In this document: one piece after another, positions 63,410 to 64,000 of the stretch
How positions within the stretch are numbered: the first letter of the stretch is position 1
Layout of the letters: each line of letters begins with the position of its first letter
Source: Candidatus Zixiibacteriota bacterium
Lineage (GTDB): Bacteria; Zixibacteria; MSB-5A5; UBA10806
NCBI GenBank assembly: GCA_024641335.1
Contig: JAHEDG010000008.1
Span: 1 to 64,000, forward strand
Reading direction: 5' to 3'
Length of the DNA: 64,000 bases
Translations under genes and position numbers: made by a program
Notes under the pieces: generated by a model
Told to the model about the DNA's origin: nothing
The model's database searches: none
What the model saw: the letters and a program-made list of their open reading frames with translations, nothing else

Positions 63410-64000
63410 CTAATCGCCTCCCAGGTAGGTCCGCTCTATCCCGAGAATTACCCGGAGGGCTGTGGATATGAGTCCCAGGGAGATTCCGATCATAATAGCT
63501 CTCTGGCCGGCGACATTAAAGAAATTCATGATGATATTGGAGAGATTGGAAATCTGCCATCCTTCTGGCAAAAAGAACACTCCGCTTAGCCAGTCGCTGA
63601 AAGGCGTCCGTCCGATCATAACCACGAACGCGGCCAGCAGCAGAATCGTAGCCTGGGCGTTGCGGGCTCTGAACGCCCGATATGATGCCGAGGCGACATA
63701 GAACGCCAGCATGGCGAACATGGTAGCTGAAAGCGGAGAATAAACGTTGATATAAAGCCAGTCGAAACTGGTCCCCGGCTCCTGGAACCTTCTGCCGCCG
63801 GAGAAGAAGAAGCCGGCAATGACTATAAGCAAAAAGGAGATTATGGTAACAACAGCGTAGAAGCGGTCTTTATCCTTCTTATAGATCTTATTGAGCGAGA
63901 TCTTCAGAAGATTCAAGGCTCCCAGCCAGATGGCGCAGGCGGCAATGATGGAGAACCAATCCGAGAACATATCGGCCATGAATCCCAACGGGTAATGTGG
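63410..64000 (-). CDS. Membrane module gene C': six-helix protein (second copy), start beyond window
   Basis: This paralogue of 58835-59485 has YSPLSATMFAMLAFYVASAS, YRAFRARNAQATILLL and the C-terminal ILGIERTYLGG. An ATG at 63979 and a TTG at 63988 exist. However, the frame stays open to the window edge, and the residues encoded there (PHYPLGFMADMF) align with PHNISAVIYQNA of copy 1. The true start is therefore probably upstream, outside the window. The gene order predicts a D' gene just beyond the edge. Confidence 0.7.
   Translation of the reverse strand, partial: PHYPLGFMADMFSDWFSIIAACAIWLGALNLLKISLNKIYKKDKDRFYAVVTIISFLLIVIAGFFFSGGRRFQEPGTSFDWLYINVYSPLSATMFAMLAFYVASASYRAFRARNAQATILLLAAFVVMIGRTPFSDWLSGVFFLPEGWQISNLSNIIMNFFNVAGQRAIMIGISLGLISTALRVILGIERTYLGGD

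Overview
The window looks like chromosome from an uncultivated Gram-negative bacterium of the FCB (Fibrobacteres-Chlorobi-Bacteroidetes) side of the tree, most like candidate division Zixibacteria. The reasons are secreted proteins ending in a por/T9SS-type sorting domain (PNPFN...LLLK), a Kdo/LPS-transport operon (so an outer membrane), a Bacteroides-type serine palmitoyltransferase, paired DUF3857/transglutaminase proteins and many unnamed membrane proteins. The phylum is an inference from gene content and is not proven.

Layout. 1-7 kb: a DASS/SLC13 transporter cut by the left edge, an outer-membrane barrel protein, and carAB. 7-14.6 kb: an autoinhibited Fic enzyme with a repeat-rich putative operator, a YgiQ-type radical SAM protein, an RluA-type pseudouridine synthase, a TPR protein/ECF sigma/anti-sigma operon, and a beta-carbonic anhydrase. 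14.7-21.2 kb: a gutted T9SS-cargo pseudogene, a subtilase with PKD and sorting domains, an SRPBCC protein, a DUF1579-like protein and another sorting-domain protein. 21.6-24.5 kb: greA, then a 1.85-kb cassette inserted at the 3' end of ssrA (tmRNA) and bounded by a 24-bp direct repeat. The cassette carries a PD-(D/E)XK-like protein and a small secreted protein, with no integrase. 24.7-30.4 kb: an outer-membrane protein, two DUF2934 proteins with basic tails, small and large membrane proteins, two tRNA-Lys genes and a Mut7-C protein.

30.4-44.4 kb, leftward: kdsB-pyrG-lipoprotein-kdsA-kdsC-kdsD-lpxL-like-lptC-lptB, then rpoN, glpX, hpf, hprK and a GH57 glucanotransferase/amylase. This joins Kdo synthesis and CMP activation, supplied by CTP synthase, to LPS export. 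44.4-48.1 kb: two tandem GT-C-like membrane proteins. 48.1-52.7 kb: a class V aminotransferase and a probable sphingolipid locus (CerR-like reductase, serine palmitoyltransferase, and a GNAT protein resembling bacterial ceramide synthase).

52.7-64 kb, leftward: a four-gene membrane module (called D-C-B-A here) followed by two transglutaminase-like proteins and mutM in a compact run. Upstream lies a CBS-domain gene, and beyond it a second divergent copy, C'-B'-A'; C' is cut by the right edge. This duplicated module of unknown function is the best candidate for an undescribed system. Other notable signals are promoters whose -10 boxes lie 5-6 nt from start codons (probable leaderless mRNAs), three copies of a small palindromic repeat, and a 71-bp identical tract shared by the two GT-C genes.
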